This document shows, piece by piece, positions 1-9,825 of a stretch of DNA of 64,000 bases. Source of the DNA: Paenibacillus tarimensis (GTDB lineage Bacteria > Bacillota > Bacilli > Paenibacillales > Paenibacillaceae); NCBI RefSeq assembly GCF_021532315.1, contig NZ_JAKGAO010000006.1:124001-188000 (forward strand), given 5' to 3'. Made by a program: the position numbers and the translations under genes. The notes beneath the pieces are model-generated. The model searched no databases. It saw nothing but the letters and a program-made list of their open reading frames with translations, and was not told the origin of the DNA. Numbering within the stretch: position 1 is the first letter of the stretch; each line of letters begins with the position of its first letter.

Positions 1-71
1 TGGTCGTGGCATGTAAGCCGGCCGGATACATGGATGCCGGCACGGATCAGGCAGGTTTGTGCAGACCGAAA

Positions 72-85
72 TGTAAACGGTTACA
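72..85. promoter_or_regulatory. cre site (CcpA operator) upstream of the sensor operon
   Basis: The 14-mer TGTAAACGGTTACA matches every position of the Bacillus cre consensus TGWAANCGNTNWCA and is itself a palindrome. It lies about 78 bp before the response regulator start, a usual place for carbon catabolite repression of a sugar-sensing operon. Binding by CcpA is inferred. Confidence 0.7.
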
Positions 86-162
86 TTAAATTTTGGTCAA
101 TGCTTGTCAGCAGGTGGCCATACCTAGCCCGCACAGGGATGACTGCAGGAGGTGTACGGTGA

Positions 163-1788
163 TTGTACACGATTATGCTGGTAGATGATGAGGATGAAGT
201 CAGGGAAGGCATGAAGCTGAAGACGGACTGGGAGGGTGCCGGGTTCCGGCTGGTGGGCGACTTTGCCAACGGCGTAGATGCGCTTGACGGGTATGAAGCG
301 CTTAAGCCGGATGTCGTAATCACGGATATCTGTATGCCCTTTATGGATGGGCTGGAGCTGTCGCGGCACATAATGGCGAAGTCAAAGGATGTGAAGCTGG
401 TTATTGTGACCGGCTATGAGGATTTTGAATACGCGAAGCAGGCGATCAAGCTGAATGTGAAGGATTATCTGCTAAAGCCTCTGAATCTGGCAGAGTTCAC
501 TGCATTTCTGTCTGGAATAAAGCAGGAACTGGATGCCGAGAGGGCTCACCGCGAGGATCTCAGTGCCTTGCGACGCAAGCTGAATGAGAGCTTCCCGCTG
601 CTGCGGGAGCGGTTTCTTGACCGCCTTTCTATTATAAGGCTGTCCGCAGATGAAGTGGCGCGCAAGTTTGCCTACTTTCATTTGTCTTTGTCGGGGCCTT
701 CTTATATAGCGCTTGTTGCCGAGCTGGATGAGCCCTCAGGCAGAGGAAGTGAAACAGAGATGGGGAGGGAAGCAGTGGATGGAGAGCTGCTGCGCTTCGC
801 CGCTGCAAACATCTTTAAGGAATGGTTCGAAGGGGAATATGGAGGCATTGTATTCCAGACTAGGGAGGACCGGATAGCGGTCTTCGCAGGGGGAGTGCCG
901 GGACGGCTTGAAGCAGAGGTCGGCGCCCTGGCGGAGCATGCCAGAAACAGTGTGGCCAAATATCTGAAATTGTCAGTTACAGTAGGCATCGGCGGCCTGT
1001 GCGAGTCTCCGTGTCTGCTGTCCGACTCCTTCCGGGAGGCAGCGGCAGCGCTGGAATACCGATTTTTGATGGGACGCGGGGCCATTATCTCCATAGGAGA
1101 CCTCGAGTTTGGCAGACGAAGCGGTCGCACCGGCGGGCAATGGGAAGCCAGGCTGATTGCCGCCGTTAAGAGCGGTAAGCTCATGCAGGTTACGGATGTC
1201 ATCAGCCAATGGGCCGAAGAGCAGGGGCATACGGGAACGCAGGTATCTGCCTGTATGCAAGGGCTTTATAAAATTCTCGTTGCTTTAATGAACTGGGTGA
1301 ATGAAGCCGGATTTGATGAGCAGTCGGTGCTTGGGAACGATCCGTTTGGCCAAATCCGCAAGCTGCAAACGCTTGACGAGGCTGGGGAGTGGCTGGCGCA
1401 GACCTGCCGGCTTGTGATGAATCATGTGATGGAGAAGCGCTCGTGTGTCCATACCGGGCAGATTGCAGCTGCGCTCGCCTATATAGAAGAGCGGTATACG
1501 GACCCTGCATTCTCGCTTCAGGAGCTGTGCGGCCACTTGTACTTGAGCGTCAGCTATTTCAGCAGTCTCTTTAAGCAGGCAACTGGTGAAACATTTGTGG
1601 AGCGGCTGACCCGGCTTCGAATCGGGAAAGCAAAGGAGCTGCTGGAATTTTCCGCATTGAAAACCTATGAAATTGCGGGCAAGGTGGGATATAACGATCC
1701 GCAGTATTTCAGTGTGCTGTTCAAACGGCATACGGGCGAGACGCCTAAGGCATTCCGTGCGTCCCGCAGGGGAAGCGTCCGCTTATGA
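163..1788 (+). CDS. YesN-type response regulator, AraC family
   Basis: A 541-residue two-component response regulator. Residues 1-120 are a receiver domain with the acidic pair D8/D9 and phospho-acceptor D55 (in TDICMP). The middle about 300 residues are the poorly conserved region usual for YesN proteins. The last 100 residues form a double helix-turn-helix AraC domain ending in the typical GYNDPQYFSVLFKR stretch. The start is TTG at 163, chosen because AGGAGGT lies 9 bp upstream and the receiver motif begins at once. The stop overlaps the kinase start (ATGA), so the pair is translationally coupled. It probably activates a nearby carbohydrate uptake or degradation operon; the target is not visible here. 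Confidence 0.9.
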   Translation: MYTIMLVDDEDEVREGMKLKTDWEGAGFRLVGDFANGVDALDGYEALKPDVVITDICMPFMDGLELSRHIMAKSKDVKLVIVTGYEDFEYAKQAIKLNVKDYLLKPLNLAEFTAFLSGIKQELDAERAHREDLSALRRKLNESFPLLRERFLDRLSIIRLSADEVARKFAYFHLSLSGPSYIALVAELDEPSGRGSETEMGREAVDGELLRFAAANIFKEWFEGEYGGIVFQTREDRIAVFAGGVPGRLEAEVGALAEHARNSVAKYLKLSVTVGIGGLCESPCLLSDSFREAAAALEYRFLMGRGAIISIGDLEFGRRSGRTGGQWEARLIAAVKSGKLMQVTDVISQWAEEQGHTGTQVSACMQGLYKILVALMNWVNEAGFDEQSVLGNDPFGQIRKLQTLDEAGEWLAQTCRLVMNHVMEKRSCVHTGQIAAALAYIEERYTDPAFSLQELCGHLYLSVSYFSSLFKQATGETFVERLTRLRIGKAKELLEFSALKTYEIAGKVGYNDPQYFSVLFKRHTGETPKAFRASRRGSVRL

Positions 1789-3596
1789 AGCGGCTGCGCT
1801 GGCTTCAGTTCAAGAGCATACACACCAGCATAGCAATCGCCTTTTCCGTGCTGATCATCTGTACCACGCTGGTGCTCAGCTACAACACTTACCGGGTGTC
1901 TTCGGAGGCTGTAACTGATAACTCCCTGCAGTATACAGCACAGCTGGTGGAGCAGGTCAGCCGGAACATCAATACGTACATAGCCAATATGGAGAGTATC
2001 TCCGAGCTTGCGGCCAGGCAGGAACCGCTGCGGAGGCTCAGCATGCTGGAGGATAGTGACGGGGCCGAGACGCAGCGCATTAGAGAGGAGACGGAGAAGC
2101 TCTTCCAGTCAATTGTATCCTCGCGCAGTGATATTGCGGCCATCATGTTTGCGGGAACGAACGGGGTGATCGTAAGCAGCAGGGGAGACGCAGTGCCGAA
2201 GCCTTACCGTGAGCTGAGCCTCCAGGATTGGTACACGCAGGCCATAGAAGCTGGCGGGCAGCTGGTTATTTCATCCTCCAGGGTGCAGCATCTGTTCGAG
2301 CAGGAGTACCGCTGGGTCGTATCGCTAAGCTGCACTTTACCGGGGAGAGAGGAAGGGAATCCGGGCGGTGTGCTGCTCGTTGATCTGAATTTCAGCGTCA
2401 TCAATGACCTATGCAGCCGTATTCATATGGGCAGCCGGGGGTATATCTTCCTGCTGGATCCCGAGGGCAGCCTGGTTTATCACCCGCAGCAGCAGCTAGT
2501 CTACTCCGGCTTGAAGTCAGAGGCCGTGGATGCCATTCTGTCGTCCGCTGACCGGACATTTAAGTTCGAAGCAGGCGGCGTTCGCAAATTATATACCGTT
2601 CATTCATCCGGGTATGGCTGGAAGACAGTCGGCGTGAATGATCCGGACGAGCTTGTCGGCAGTAAGGGGCATATGCAGCGGGTGGCAGCTCTCTGGGGTA
2701 TTCTGTGCCTGGTTGTGGCTCTGGGAATCTCGGTTATGCTGTCCAGACGGCTCATGAAACCGGTAAAGGCGCTGAACAGCAATATGAAGCTGGTGGAAAA
2801 AGGATATTTCGATACCCGTACCGACTTCGACAGCCCCAACGAGTTTGGCCGCCTGGCGCGAACCTTCAACCTCATGACAGCCAAGATCAAAGAACTGATG
2901 GAACAGGTTGTGCAGGAGCAGGAGGATAAGCGGCTCAGCGAGCTTAAGGCCTTGCAGGCTCAGATTCATCCGCATTTTCTATATAACACGCTGGACTCTA
3001 TCATCTGGATGGCCGAAACGGGGAAAATGAATGAGGTGGTCCGGATGACCTCTGCCCTGTCCAAGCTGCTGCGCACAAGCATCAGCAAAGGGGAGGAGAG
3101 GGTTCCGATCCGCCGGGAACTGGATCATATCGAGCATTATCTGACCATCCAGTGCATCCGTTACCGGGATAAATTCACTTACGAGATGGAGGTTGATCCG
3201 GACATACTTGACTGCCTGATTCTCAAGCTGGTGCTGCAGCCGCTTGTCGAAAATGCCATCTATCACGGTATTAAGAATATGGCTGACCCGGGACATATCC
3301 GGATCAGGGGTTACGCGGAGGGAGACGATATTATGCTCCTCGTGGAGGATAACGGCACTGGTACCAATGCGGATAATTTGAACCAGATGCTTGCGCGGCA
3401 GGCTGAAGTCAGCGGTCCGGATATAGGCGGAGGCCAAGGCGTCAGTAAGGGGGGCGGCGGGGGTGTAGGACTGCATAATGTCAGCCACAGGCTGCGGCTA
3501 AATTATGGCGAAGGTTATGGGTTAAGGTTCGAGAGTGACTGGGATGAAGGAACAACCGTCTATGTCCGGATTCCCCTTCAGAGGCGGGAGGAGTAG
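1785..3596 (+). CDS. YesM-type sensor histidine kinase
   Basis: A 603-residue membrane sensor kinase partnering the preceding regulator. A first transmembrane helix (about 14-34) is followed by an extracytoplasmic Cache-like domain of some 260 residues, a second helix near 300-322, a HAMP segment, the His_kinase domain with phospho-site H395 in QIHPHFLYN, and an HATPase domain with an N-box (LVENAIYHG) and a G-box (GVGLHNVSHRL). A glycine-rich insert (GGGQGVSKGGGGG) just before the last G-box is unusual and may affect the ATP lid. It overlaps the upstream gene by 4 bp and abuts the downstream binding-protein gene with no gap. Confidence 0.9.
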   Translation: MKRLRWLQFKSIHTSIAIAFSVLIICTTLVLSYNTYRVSSEAVTDNSLQYTAQLVEQVSRNINTYIANMESISELAARQEPLRRLSMLEDSDGAETQRIREETEKLFQSIVSSRSDIAAIMFAGTNGVIVSSRGDAVPKPYRELSLQDWYTQAIEAGGQLVISSSRVQHLFEQEYRWVVSLSCTLPGREEGNPGGVLLVDLNFSVINDLCSRIHMGSRGYIFLLDPEGSLVYHPQQQLVYSGLKSEAVDAILSSADRTFKFEAGGVRKLYTVHSSGYGWKTVGVNDPDELVGSKGHMQRVAALWGILCLVVALGISVMLSRRLMKPVKALNSNMKLVEKGYFDTRTDFDSPNEFGRLARTFNLMTAKIKELMEQVVQEQEDKRLSELKALQAQIHPHFLYNTLDSIIWMAETGKMNEVVRMTSALSKLLRTSISKGEERVPIRRELDHIEHYLTIQCIRYRDKFTYEMEVDPDILDCLILKLVLQPLVENAIYHGIKNMADPGHIRIRGYAEGDDIMLLVEDNGTGTNADNLNQMLARQAEVSGPDIGGGQGVSKGGGGGVGLHNVSHRLRLNYGEGYGLRFESDWDEGTTVYVRIPLQRREE

Positions 3597-4583
3597 ATGC
3601 AGATTATGGGAGCAGGCAGAATACTGGCCGTGGCGGCTCTGCTCGCTATAGCGGCAGCATCTATTGTCTTGGTGACAGTCCAGAACTGGAAGCAGCAGCA
3701 GGCGTCGGTCATCTGGTTTATGCCAAAGACAACAGCGCCGGGAACGGAGTTCTGGCAGGTGATGCTGCAGGGCGTTCACACAGCTGCTGCAGAGGTGGGA
3801 GCGGAAATTCATGTGGCAGGTACCGCTGAAGAAGCAGATGTGGAAGGCCAGATCGCACTGCTGGAGCAGGCGGTGCGGGAGAAGCCGCGGGCCGTTATAC
3901 TGGCCGCTACGGACTACAACCGCCTGGTACCAGCGGCCAGCAAGGTTAGAGAAGCGGGCATAACGCTTGTCACGGTTGATTCAGGTGTCAGCGAAGAGCA
4001 GGCGGCAAGCTTGATTGCGACGGATAACTATGCTGCGGGACGCAAGGCGGGCAGGGCGCTTGGCAGCGGGCTGATGCTAGGTGACACGGCGGTGATTATT
4101 AGCTTTGTCAGGGGATCTACCACCGCAATTGAACGGGAGGCAGGCGTACGTGACAGCATGACTGGCATCAGTGGTCTGCGGCTGCTGCAGACGCGCTACA
4201 GTGACTCTTCGGTTGAGCAGGCTTATGAGTTGACCAGAGAACTTCTTGAGGAAGAGCCTGATCTTAAGGCCATCGCGGCTCTTAACGAGATGACCGTCGT
4301 CGGGTCAGCCAAGGCAATTGAGGAGGCGGGACTGGCCGGGACGGTACGACTAGTCGGGTTTGACAGCTCGATGGATGAGATCGCTTATATGGAGCGTGGC
4401 GTGCTCGATGCCACTGTTGTCCAGCGTCCATTCAATATGGGATACCTCGCCGTGCGGACAGCTGCTGCGGCAGCAGCAGGCGAACGGGTGGAGCCTGTGA
4501 TCGACACAGGCTCAGTCGTGATTACTAGAGCGAACATGTATACGGAGGAGAACCAGAAGCTGCTTTTTCCTTTCATAGAGTAG
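3597..4583 (+). CDS. Membrane-anchored sugar-binding protein (ribose/galactose type)
   Basis: A 328-residue periplasmic-binding-protein fold of the type I family (Peripla_BP_4, RbsB-like). The N-terminus (residues 1-27) is a hydrophobic segment without a lipobox cysteine, so it probably acts as an uncleaved anchor. Family signatures include the sugar-proximal VDSGVS and the ATDNYAAGRKAG segment. The ATG follows the kinase TAG directly and the Shine-Dalgarno GGGAGGAG lies in the end of the kinase gene, so all three are made together. No ABC permease or ATPase follows, which suggests the protein presents sugar to the kinase rather than to a transporter (inference). Confidence 0.85.
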   Translation: MQIMGAGRILAVAALLAIAAASIVLVTVQNWKQQQASVIWFMPKTTAPGTEFWQVMLQGVHTAAAEVGAEIHVAGTAEEADVEGQIALLEQAVREKPRAVILAATDYNRLVPAASKVREAGITLVTVDSGVSEEQAASLIATDNYAAGRKAGRALGSGLMLGDTAVIISFVRGSTTAIEREAGVRDSMTGISGLRLLQTRYSDSSVEQAYELTRELLEEEPDLKAIAALNEMTVVGSAKAIEEAGLAGTVRLVGFDSSMDEIAYMERGVLDATVVQRPFNMGYLAVRTAAAAAAGERVEPVIDTGSVVITRANMYTEENQKLLFPFIE

Positions 4584-4589
4584 AGAATG

Positions 4590-5612
4590 TCAATCTGCAG
4601 GCGTCAGACGCTTGACCGAACGGCGGATGAGCAGGTCTGCGGGCAGTACGATTTTATTCCAGGGGGATGCCGTCTCCCTTTCGGCCAGTCGGCCGATCAG
4701 CAGCTGGATGCCGAGATAGCCGAATTGATAGGCCTGCTGGGCGGCTACCGTGAGGAAGGGATCAATCTCTGCGAATGGACCCAAGTCGTCGAAGCAGACG
4801 ACAGACAGGTCGTCCGGCACCTTGAGCCCGCGCTCGTGCAGCAGCCGGATGATAGCTAATGCCAGAACGTTGTTGCCGGCCATGATGGCGGTTGGCTGCT
4901 CGGAGAGGCCATCGAACCAGCATTTGATTCCGTGGGGGTCATGGGAAGGTCCGAACCCTGCTTCAAACAGGTATTCGTCACGGCATTCAACCCCGCCTAG
5001 CTTAAGGGCCTCCTGATATCCTTGAAGCCGCAGTCTGGCGCTCGATACGGAGGAGGAGCCGTTAACAAGGGCGATGCGTTTATGACCCTGGCTTATCAGA
5101 TGCTCAACAAGACGCCGGGCCCCGTCCTTGCTGTCTCCGAGCACAATGTCACATTCAATGCCGGGCACCTCGCGGTCCAGCAGTACGAACGGCACGTTGT
5201 GCTTCTTCAGCGTATCCAGGTGAGGAAGAGAAGGGTCGCCTGCCGGAGCAATAAGCACGCCATCCACACGGGTCGTCAGAATCGTCTGGATATAATCTAC
5301 TTCCTTGGCCAGATTCTCGTCGCTGTTGCCGAACAGCAGCCGATAGCCGCTCTTGCGGGCTGCATCCTCTGCTCCCCTGGCGAGTGTGGTATAGAACGGG
5401 TTGGTGATGTCCGTGATCAGCAGGAAGATGCTGCGGGTCTGCTGAAGGACCAGGCTCCGGGCATTATGGTTCGGAACGTAATTCAGCTCTTCCATCACTT
5501 TACGGACTTTGGCCCGTGTTTTGTCACTGATTTTCCCGGTGTTATTGATAACTCTTGATACGGTCATGGCAGATACATTTGCTTTGGCCGCTATATCATA
5601 GATGGTAACCAT
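4590..5612 (-). CDS. LacI family repressor, probable fucose operon regulator
   Basis: A 340-residue LacI/GalR protein: DNA-binding headpiece (VTIYDIAAKANVSAMTVSRV) and hinge in residues 1-60, then a sugar-binding domain. The ATG at 5612 is preferred over an in-frame upstream ATG because AAGGAGAG lies just before it and the headpiece starts at residue 2. It is divergent from fucI, and the perfect palindrome at 5696-5713 in the shared intergenic region is the obvious operator. It probably represses fucI and its partners until fucose or a derivative binds. The gene ends 6 bp from the sugar-binding protein gene, tail to tail. Confidence 0.88.
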   Translation of the reverse strand: MVTIYDIAAKANVSAMTVSRVINNTGKISDKTRAKVRKVMEELNYVPNHNARSLVLQQTRSIFLLITDITNPFYTTLARGAEDAARKSGYRLLFGNSDENLAKEVDYIQTILTTRVDGVLIAPAGDPSLPHLDTLKKHNVPFVLLDREVPGIECDIVLGDSKDGARRLVEHLISQGHKRIALVNGSSSVSSARLRLQGYQEALKLGGVECRDEYLFEAGFGPSHDPHGIKCWFDGLSEQPTAIMAGNNVLALAIIRLLHERGLKVPDDLSVVCFDDLGPFAEIDPFLTVAAQQAYQFGYLGIQLLIGRLAERETASPWNKIVLPADLLIRRSVKRLTPAD

Positions 5613-5666
5613 GTTTAGCTCTCCTTGTCTGCTGCTGCTTATGTCTATCATACCGAAAAGTAAGCG

Positions 5667-5695
5667 TTGACATCAAGAGATGGTGTTGTTATGGT
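5667..5695 (+). promoter_or_regulatory. Sigma-A promoter of the fucose operon
   Basis: TTGACA (5667-5672), a 17-bp spacer and TATGGT (5690-5695). The LacI-type palindrome starts one base after the -10 box, so repressor binding would cover the transcription start. Confidence 0.7.
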
Positions 5696-5713
5696 AATGT
5701 TATCGATAACATT
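5696..5713. promoter_or_regulatory. LacI-family operator of the fucose operon
   Basis: Perfect 18-bp palindrome AATGTTATCGATAACATT with the central CG typical of LacI/GalR operators, directly downstream of the -10 box and between the divergent regulator and fucI. Confidence 0.75.
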
Positions 5714-5780
5714 TTAATTGCGTTACAACAGGGCTTATAGGCATCCTGTCATACATTAGACATACGGGAGGGATTTGTAA

Positions 5781-7574
5781 ATGAGCAAAGCTCAAGAGTC
5801 ACGCTGGCTGGGCGGTTTCCCTAGAATAGGCATCCGCCCGACAATCGACGGCAGGCGCAATGGGGTTCGTGAATCACTGGAGGATCAGACGATGCGGATG
5901 GCGAAGGCGACCGCGGCACTGCTGTCGGAGCATCTTCGTTATCCCAATGGCGAGCCGGTGGAATGCGTTATCGCTGATACGACGATCGGCGGCGTTGCGG
6001 AAGCAGCTGCCTGCGCGGACAAATTTGCTAGGTCGGGTGTGGGGGTATCGATAACTGTCACGCCATGCTGGTGCTATGGCACCGAGACGATGGATATGGA
6101 TCCCTCAATCCCCAAGGCGGTATGGGGCTTTAACGGCACCGAACGTCCGGGTGCGGTCTATTTGGCAGCGGTGCTCGCTGGATACGCTCAAAAAGGACTC
6201 CCTGTTTTCGGCATATATGGTGAAGAGGTGCAGGAGGCGGATGCAGAAGAGGTGCCGGAGGATGTGAAGGATAAGCTGCTCGGATTTGCGCGGGCCGGTC
6301 TTGCAGCAGCCTATATGCGCGGCAAGTCGTATCTATCGATGGGCTCTGTATCCATGGGGATCGCAGGCTCGATTGTAAGCGACAGCTTCTTCCAGGAATA
6401 CCTGGGTATGCGGACCGAATACATTGACATGACGGAATTCGTCAGAAGGATAGAGGAAGGCATATATGATCGCGACGAATTCTCGAAAGCGTTGTCATGG
6501 GTGAAGGAGAATTGCAAGGAAGGCCCCGATAACAACCCGGGGGAACGGCAGTCGTCACGTGAGCTTAAGGATCGGGACTGGGAGACTGTTGTGAAGATGA
6601 CGATGATCGCTCGCGATCTGATGGTTGGCAATCCGCGGCTGGCTGAGCTTGGCTTCGGTGAAGAAGCACTCGGCCATCACGCGATCGCGGCTGGCTTCCA
6701 GGGGCAGCGCCAGTGGACGGATCATTTTCCCAATGGTGATTTCATGGAAGCGATGCTCAGCTCGTCATTCGACTGGAACGGAATCCGGGCGCCGTATATT
6801 GTGGCAACAGAGAATGACAGCCTGAACGCGGCAGTGATGCTGATGGGCTACCTGCTGACGAATACGGCACAGATATTTGCCGATGTGCGGACATATTGGA
6901 GTCCGGATTCGGTTGAGCGGGTGACCGGACATAAGCTGGAGGGTGCGGCTTCGAACGGTCTGCTTCATCTGATTAACTCGGGGCCGGCTGCGCTGGATGG
7001 AACGGGCCAGATGACCAGGGACGGCAAGCCGGCAATGAAGCCGTTCTGGGAGATTTCGGAGCAGGAAGCGCAGGCTTGCCTGGATGCCACGCAGTGGCGT
7101 GCGGCAACATTGGAATATTTCCGCGGCGGCGGTTATTCATCCGATTATCTCACCAAGGGCGGAATGCCGATGACCATGTCCCGTATCAACCTGGTGAAGG
7201 GGATTGGACCTGTGCTGCAGATCGCCGAAGGTTACTCGGTGGATCTGCCTGAAGACGTGCACGATGTATTGGATAAACGCACAGACCCCACTTGGCCGAC
7301 GACCTGGTTTGCCCCGTCACTGACGGGAGAGGGCGCGTTCAAAAGTGTTTATGACGTGATGAATAACTGGGGGGCGAATCACGGCTCTATCAGCTATGGC
7401 CATATTGGCGCCGATCTGATCACGCTGGCTTCCATGCTGCGGATTCCCGTTAACATGCACAATGTGGCAGAAGAGAGGATTTTCCGTCCGCGCGCCTGGT
7501 CACTGTTTGGAACGGCTGATCCAGAAGGCGCGGACTACCGGGCGTGCAGCAGTTTTGGCCCCTTGTATAAATAA
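5781..7574 (+). CDS. fucI: L-fucose isomerase
   Basis: A 597-residue protein that converts L-fucose to L-fuculose in the cytoplasm with a manganese cofactor. It matches FucI along its whole length: the N-terminal [16 protein letters not shown], the central [12 protein letters not shown], and the C-terminal stretch with [33 protein letters not shown] and the metal-site region [15 protein letters not shown], ending [12 protein letters not shown]. The length is normal for the family. The ATG at 5781 follows GGGAGG by 9 bp. First gene of the fucose operon, with fucA 19 bp downstream. Confidence 0.95.
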   Translation: MSKAQESRWLGGFPRIGIRPTIDGRRNGVRESLEDQTMRMAKATAALLSEHLRYPNGEPVECVIADTTIGGVAEAAACADKFARSGVGVSITVTPCWCYGTETMDMDPSIPKAVWGFNGTERPGAVYLAAVLAGYAQKGLPVFGIYGEEVQEADAEEVPEDVKDKLLGFARAGLAAAYMRGKSYLSMGSVSMGIAGSIVSDSFFQEYLGMRTEYIDMTEFVRRIEEGIYDRDEFSKALSWVKENCKEGPDNNPGERQSSRELKDRDWETVVKMTMIARDLMVGNPRLAELGFGEEALGHHAIAAGFQGQRQWTDHFPNGDFMEAMLSSSFDWNGIRAPYIVATENDSLNAAVMLMGYLLTNTAQIFADVRTYWSPDSVERVTGHKLEGAASNGLLHLINSGPAALDGTGQMTRDGKPAMKPFWEISEQEAQACLDATQWRAATLEYFRGGGYSSDYLTKGGMPMTMSRINLVKGIGPVLQIAEGYSVDLPEDVHDVLDKRTDPTWPTTWFAPSLTGEGAFKSVYDVMNNWGANHGSISYGHIGADLITLASMLRIPVNMHNVAEERIFRPRAWSLFGTADPEGADYRACSSFGPLYK

Positions 7575-7593
7575 GTTAGCCGGAGAGGAGTGG

Positions 7594-8265
7594 ATGAGGA
7601 TGGCAGGGAACAGCAGCAGCATTCGTGAGGAGCTGTGCAAATATGCGCGCAAGACGGTCGCCAACAAGCTAGTGGTCGGTCCCGGCGGCAACCTTAGTGC
7701 GAGACATGAAGGCTATATGTATTTGTCGCCAAGCGGCTTTGCGCTGGATGAGATTGAACCGGAGCAGTGGGTAGAGGTGAATATCGAGACGGGAGCCATA
7801 AAGGACATCGGCCTGCGGCCTTCATCCGAGGTGCTTATGCATCTGTACGCGTACCGGGCTAACCCGGATATCGGTGCGATTGTCCATACTCACCCGCCGT
7901 ATTGTATTGCATTCACGCTGGTGGAGCAGGAGCTTCCGGTTATGTTCCCGGATCAGGCGGCGCTCGTCGGCCGGACAGTCTATGTCCCGTACGTACTGCC
8001 GACAACCGATAAGCTGGCGGATGCCGTTGTGGATAAAATTAACGAAGCCAGTTCTATTCTGCTGGGCAACCATGGACTTGTAACGACCGGCCGCAATCTG
8101 CGTGAGGCGTATTACCGTACCGAGGTGGTAGAGGAAAGCACGAAGATCTATCTGATCGCCAGTGCGATCCGCGAGCCGAAGGTGCTGACAAAGGAAGAAT
8201 ACGAGGAGATTGCATCGCTCGAGAGTGAGGCTTACCGGATTGAGCTGCTTCAGAAGATGAAGTGA
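7594..8265 (+). CDS. fucA: L-fuculose-1-phosphate aldolase (class II aldolase)
   Basis: A 223-residue zinc-dependent class II aldolase/adducin-family enzyme expected to split L-fuculose 1-phosphate into lactaldehyde and dihydroxyacetone phosphate. Visible features are the phosphate-binding GNLSARHEG, the catalytic-region LSPSGF, zinc ligands in IVHTHPPYC and the later histidine in LLGNHGLVTTG. Two in-frame starts share the GGAGAGGAG site: ATG 7594 (used here) and ATG 7600. Position between fucI and a fuculokinase supports fuculose-1-phosphate as substrate, although rhamnulose- and ribulose-phosphate aldolases look similar. Confidence 0.85.
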   Translation: MRMAGNSSSIREELCKYARKTVANKLVVGPGGNLSARHEGYMYLSPSGFALDEIEPEQWVEVNIETGAIKDIGLRPSSEVLMHLYAYRANPDIGAIVHTHPPYCIAFTLVEQELPVMFPDQAALVGRTVYVPYVLPTTDKLADAVVDKINEASSILLGNHGLVTTGRNLREAYYRTEVVEESTKIYLIASAIREPKVLTKEEYEEIASLESEAYRIELLQKMK

Positions 8266-8301
8266 GGCTTCAGTCAGACCAGCTGAAGGGGATGAGGAAC
8301 G

Positions 8302-9789
8302 ATGAGCGACACAGCAGCCGTTCTCGCCTTTGATCTGGGTGCTGGCAGCGGCCGGGCTCTGATTGGCGAGCTGAGAGAGAACGGGACAGGCGGGCGGCGG
8401 CTTGAGGTGACGGAGATTCACCGCTTCCCGAATCAGGCGGTAACGACAGGCAGCCATCTGCATTGGGATTTTTTGCGGCTGCTGCATGAGGTGAAGACCG
8501 GAATTCGGAAAGCATGCCAGGCCGGGTACGAACCCGGGACGCTGGGCATTGATACATGGGGGGTTGATTTTGGGCTGCTGGATAGGAACGGCGAGCTGCT
8601 TGGCAACCCTTATCACTACCGCGACCCGCAGACAGATGGACTGGTTGAGGAAGTTGGAAATCTGGTTGGAGAGGAAGAGCTGTACGCGCATAGCGGCGTA
8701 CAGTTCATGCCGTTCAATACCATCTACCAGCTCTATGCCATGCGCAAGGCAGCATCACCCAAGCTGGACGCGGCGGATACCCTGCTGCTGACTCCTGACC
8801 TGCTGGCGTATTATCTGACCGGCAGGAAGGTGTGCGAGTTTACAATGGCGACTACAACAGGGCTGTATGATCCGCTGGAACAGAGCTGGAACAGAGCGCT
8901 TATGGACCGGCTGGGCATCCCGTCCGGCATGTTCCTTGAGCCCGTTAAGCCGGGGGAACACATCGGCCCTCTGACCGAAGAGGTACGGGAAGAGCTTGGT
9001 GTGCAACAGGTAACGGTGGTGGCGGTTGGCTCCCATGATACGGAATCGGCGATTGCAGCGGTTCCCGCTGTGAGCGGTGAGCCTTTTGCCTACCTGGTGT
9101 GCGGCACCTGGTCACTGCTCGGTACGGAGTTGGCGCAGCCGAATGTGACACCGGAGGCGCGTGCGCTTGATTTTTCCAATGAGGGCGGCGTGGGGAACAC
9201 GTATCAGCTGCTGAAGAACATTATGGGCCTATGGATTTTGCAGGAATGCAAGCGGCAGTGGGAGGAGCTCGGCGAATCGGCGGAATACCCTCAGCTGATT
9301 GCCGAAGCCGACTCTGCCGCTCCGTTCCGCAGCCTGATCAGACCAGATGACAGCCGGTTCTATGCACCCGCTGATATGCTTGCTGAGTTAAATGCCTATA
9401 TACGCGAGACCGGGCAGCCGGAGCTGGAGACGCGGGGACAGATTGTCCGCTGCATTCTGGAGAGCCTGGCCTTTCGCTATCGGGAAGCGCTGGAGCAGAC
9501 CGAACAGCTGACAGGACGCCGGTTCGGCGGGCTGCATATGGTGGGCGGCGGCATTCAGAATGAGCTGCTGTGCCGTTTCACGGCTGGGGCGCTGGGCAGG
9601 CCGGTATGGGCCGGACCGGTGGAGGCCAGCTCCATCGGCAACATGCTGGTGCAGCTGATGGCTGGCGGGCACTGTGCATCGCTGCGGGAGGCGAGACAGC
9701 TGGTTGCAGACTCCTTCGTTATTCGGACCTATGAGCTAGAGGAGACGGAGAGCTGGGAGCGGGCGTACGAGTCGTATAGCAGACTGTAG
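8302..9789 (+). CDS. L-fuculokinase, rhamnulokinase-type FGGY kinase
   Basis: A 495-residue FGGY carbohydrate kinase. The N-terminal phosphate loop FDLGAGSGRALIGE, the TWGVDFGLLD and GSHDTESAIAAVPA stretches, and the C-terminal MVGGGIQNELLC are closer in style to RhaB rhamnulokinases than to enterobacterial FucK. Placed between fucA and fucU, it most likely phosphorylates L-fuculose on O1; rhamnulose may be an additional substrate. It starts at ATG 8302, 36 bp after fucA. The downstream 415 bp carry a degenerate repeat array before fucU. Confidence 0.82.
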   Translation: MSDTAAVLAFDLGAGSGRALIGELRENGTGGRRLEVTEIHRFPNQAVTTGSHLHWDFLRLLHEVKTGIRKACQAGYEPGTLGIDTWGVDFGLLDRNGELLGNPYHYRDPQTDGLVEEVGNLVGEEELYAHSGVQFMPFNTIYQLYAMRKAASPKLDAADTLLLTPDLLAYYLTGRKVCEFTMATTTGLYDPLEQSWNRALMDRLGIPSGMFLEPVKPGEHIGPLTEEVREELGVQQVTVVAVGSHDTESAIAAVPAVSGEPFAYLVCGTWSLLGTELAQPNVTPEARALDFSNEGGVGNTYQLLKNIMGLWILQECKRQWEELGESAEYPQLIAEADSAAPFRSLIRPDDSRFYAPADMLAELNAYIRETGQPELETRGQIVRCILESLAFRYREALEQTEQLTGRRFGGLHMVGGGIQNELLCRFTAGALGRPVWAGPVEASSIGNMLVQLMAGGHCASLREARQLVADSFVIRTYELEETESWERAYESYSRL

Positions 9790-9825
9790 ATTACAGCTAA
9801 GCCGGCGCTTGATAGGCATGCCTTG

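Noticed and set aside
7822-8691. Antisense frame across fucA and the kinase gene
   Set aside because: It spans two recognised genes on the other strand and has no signals of its own.
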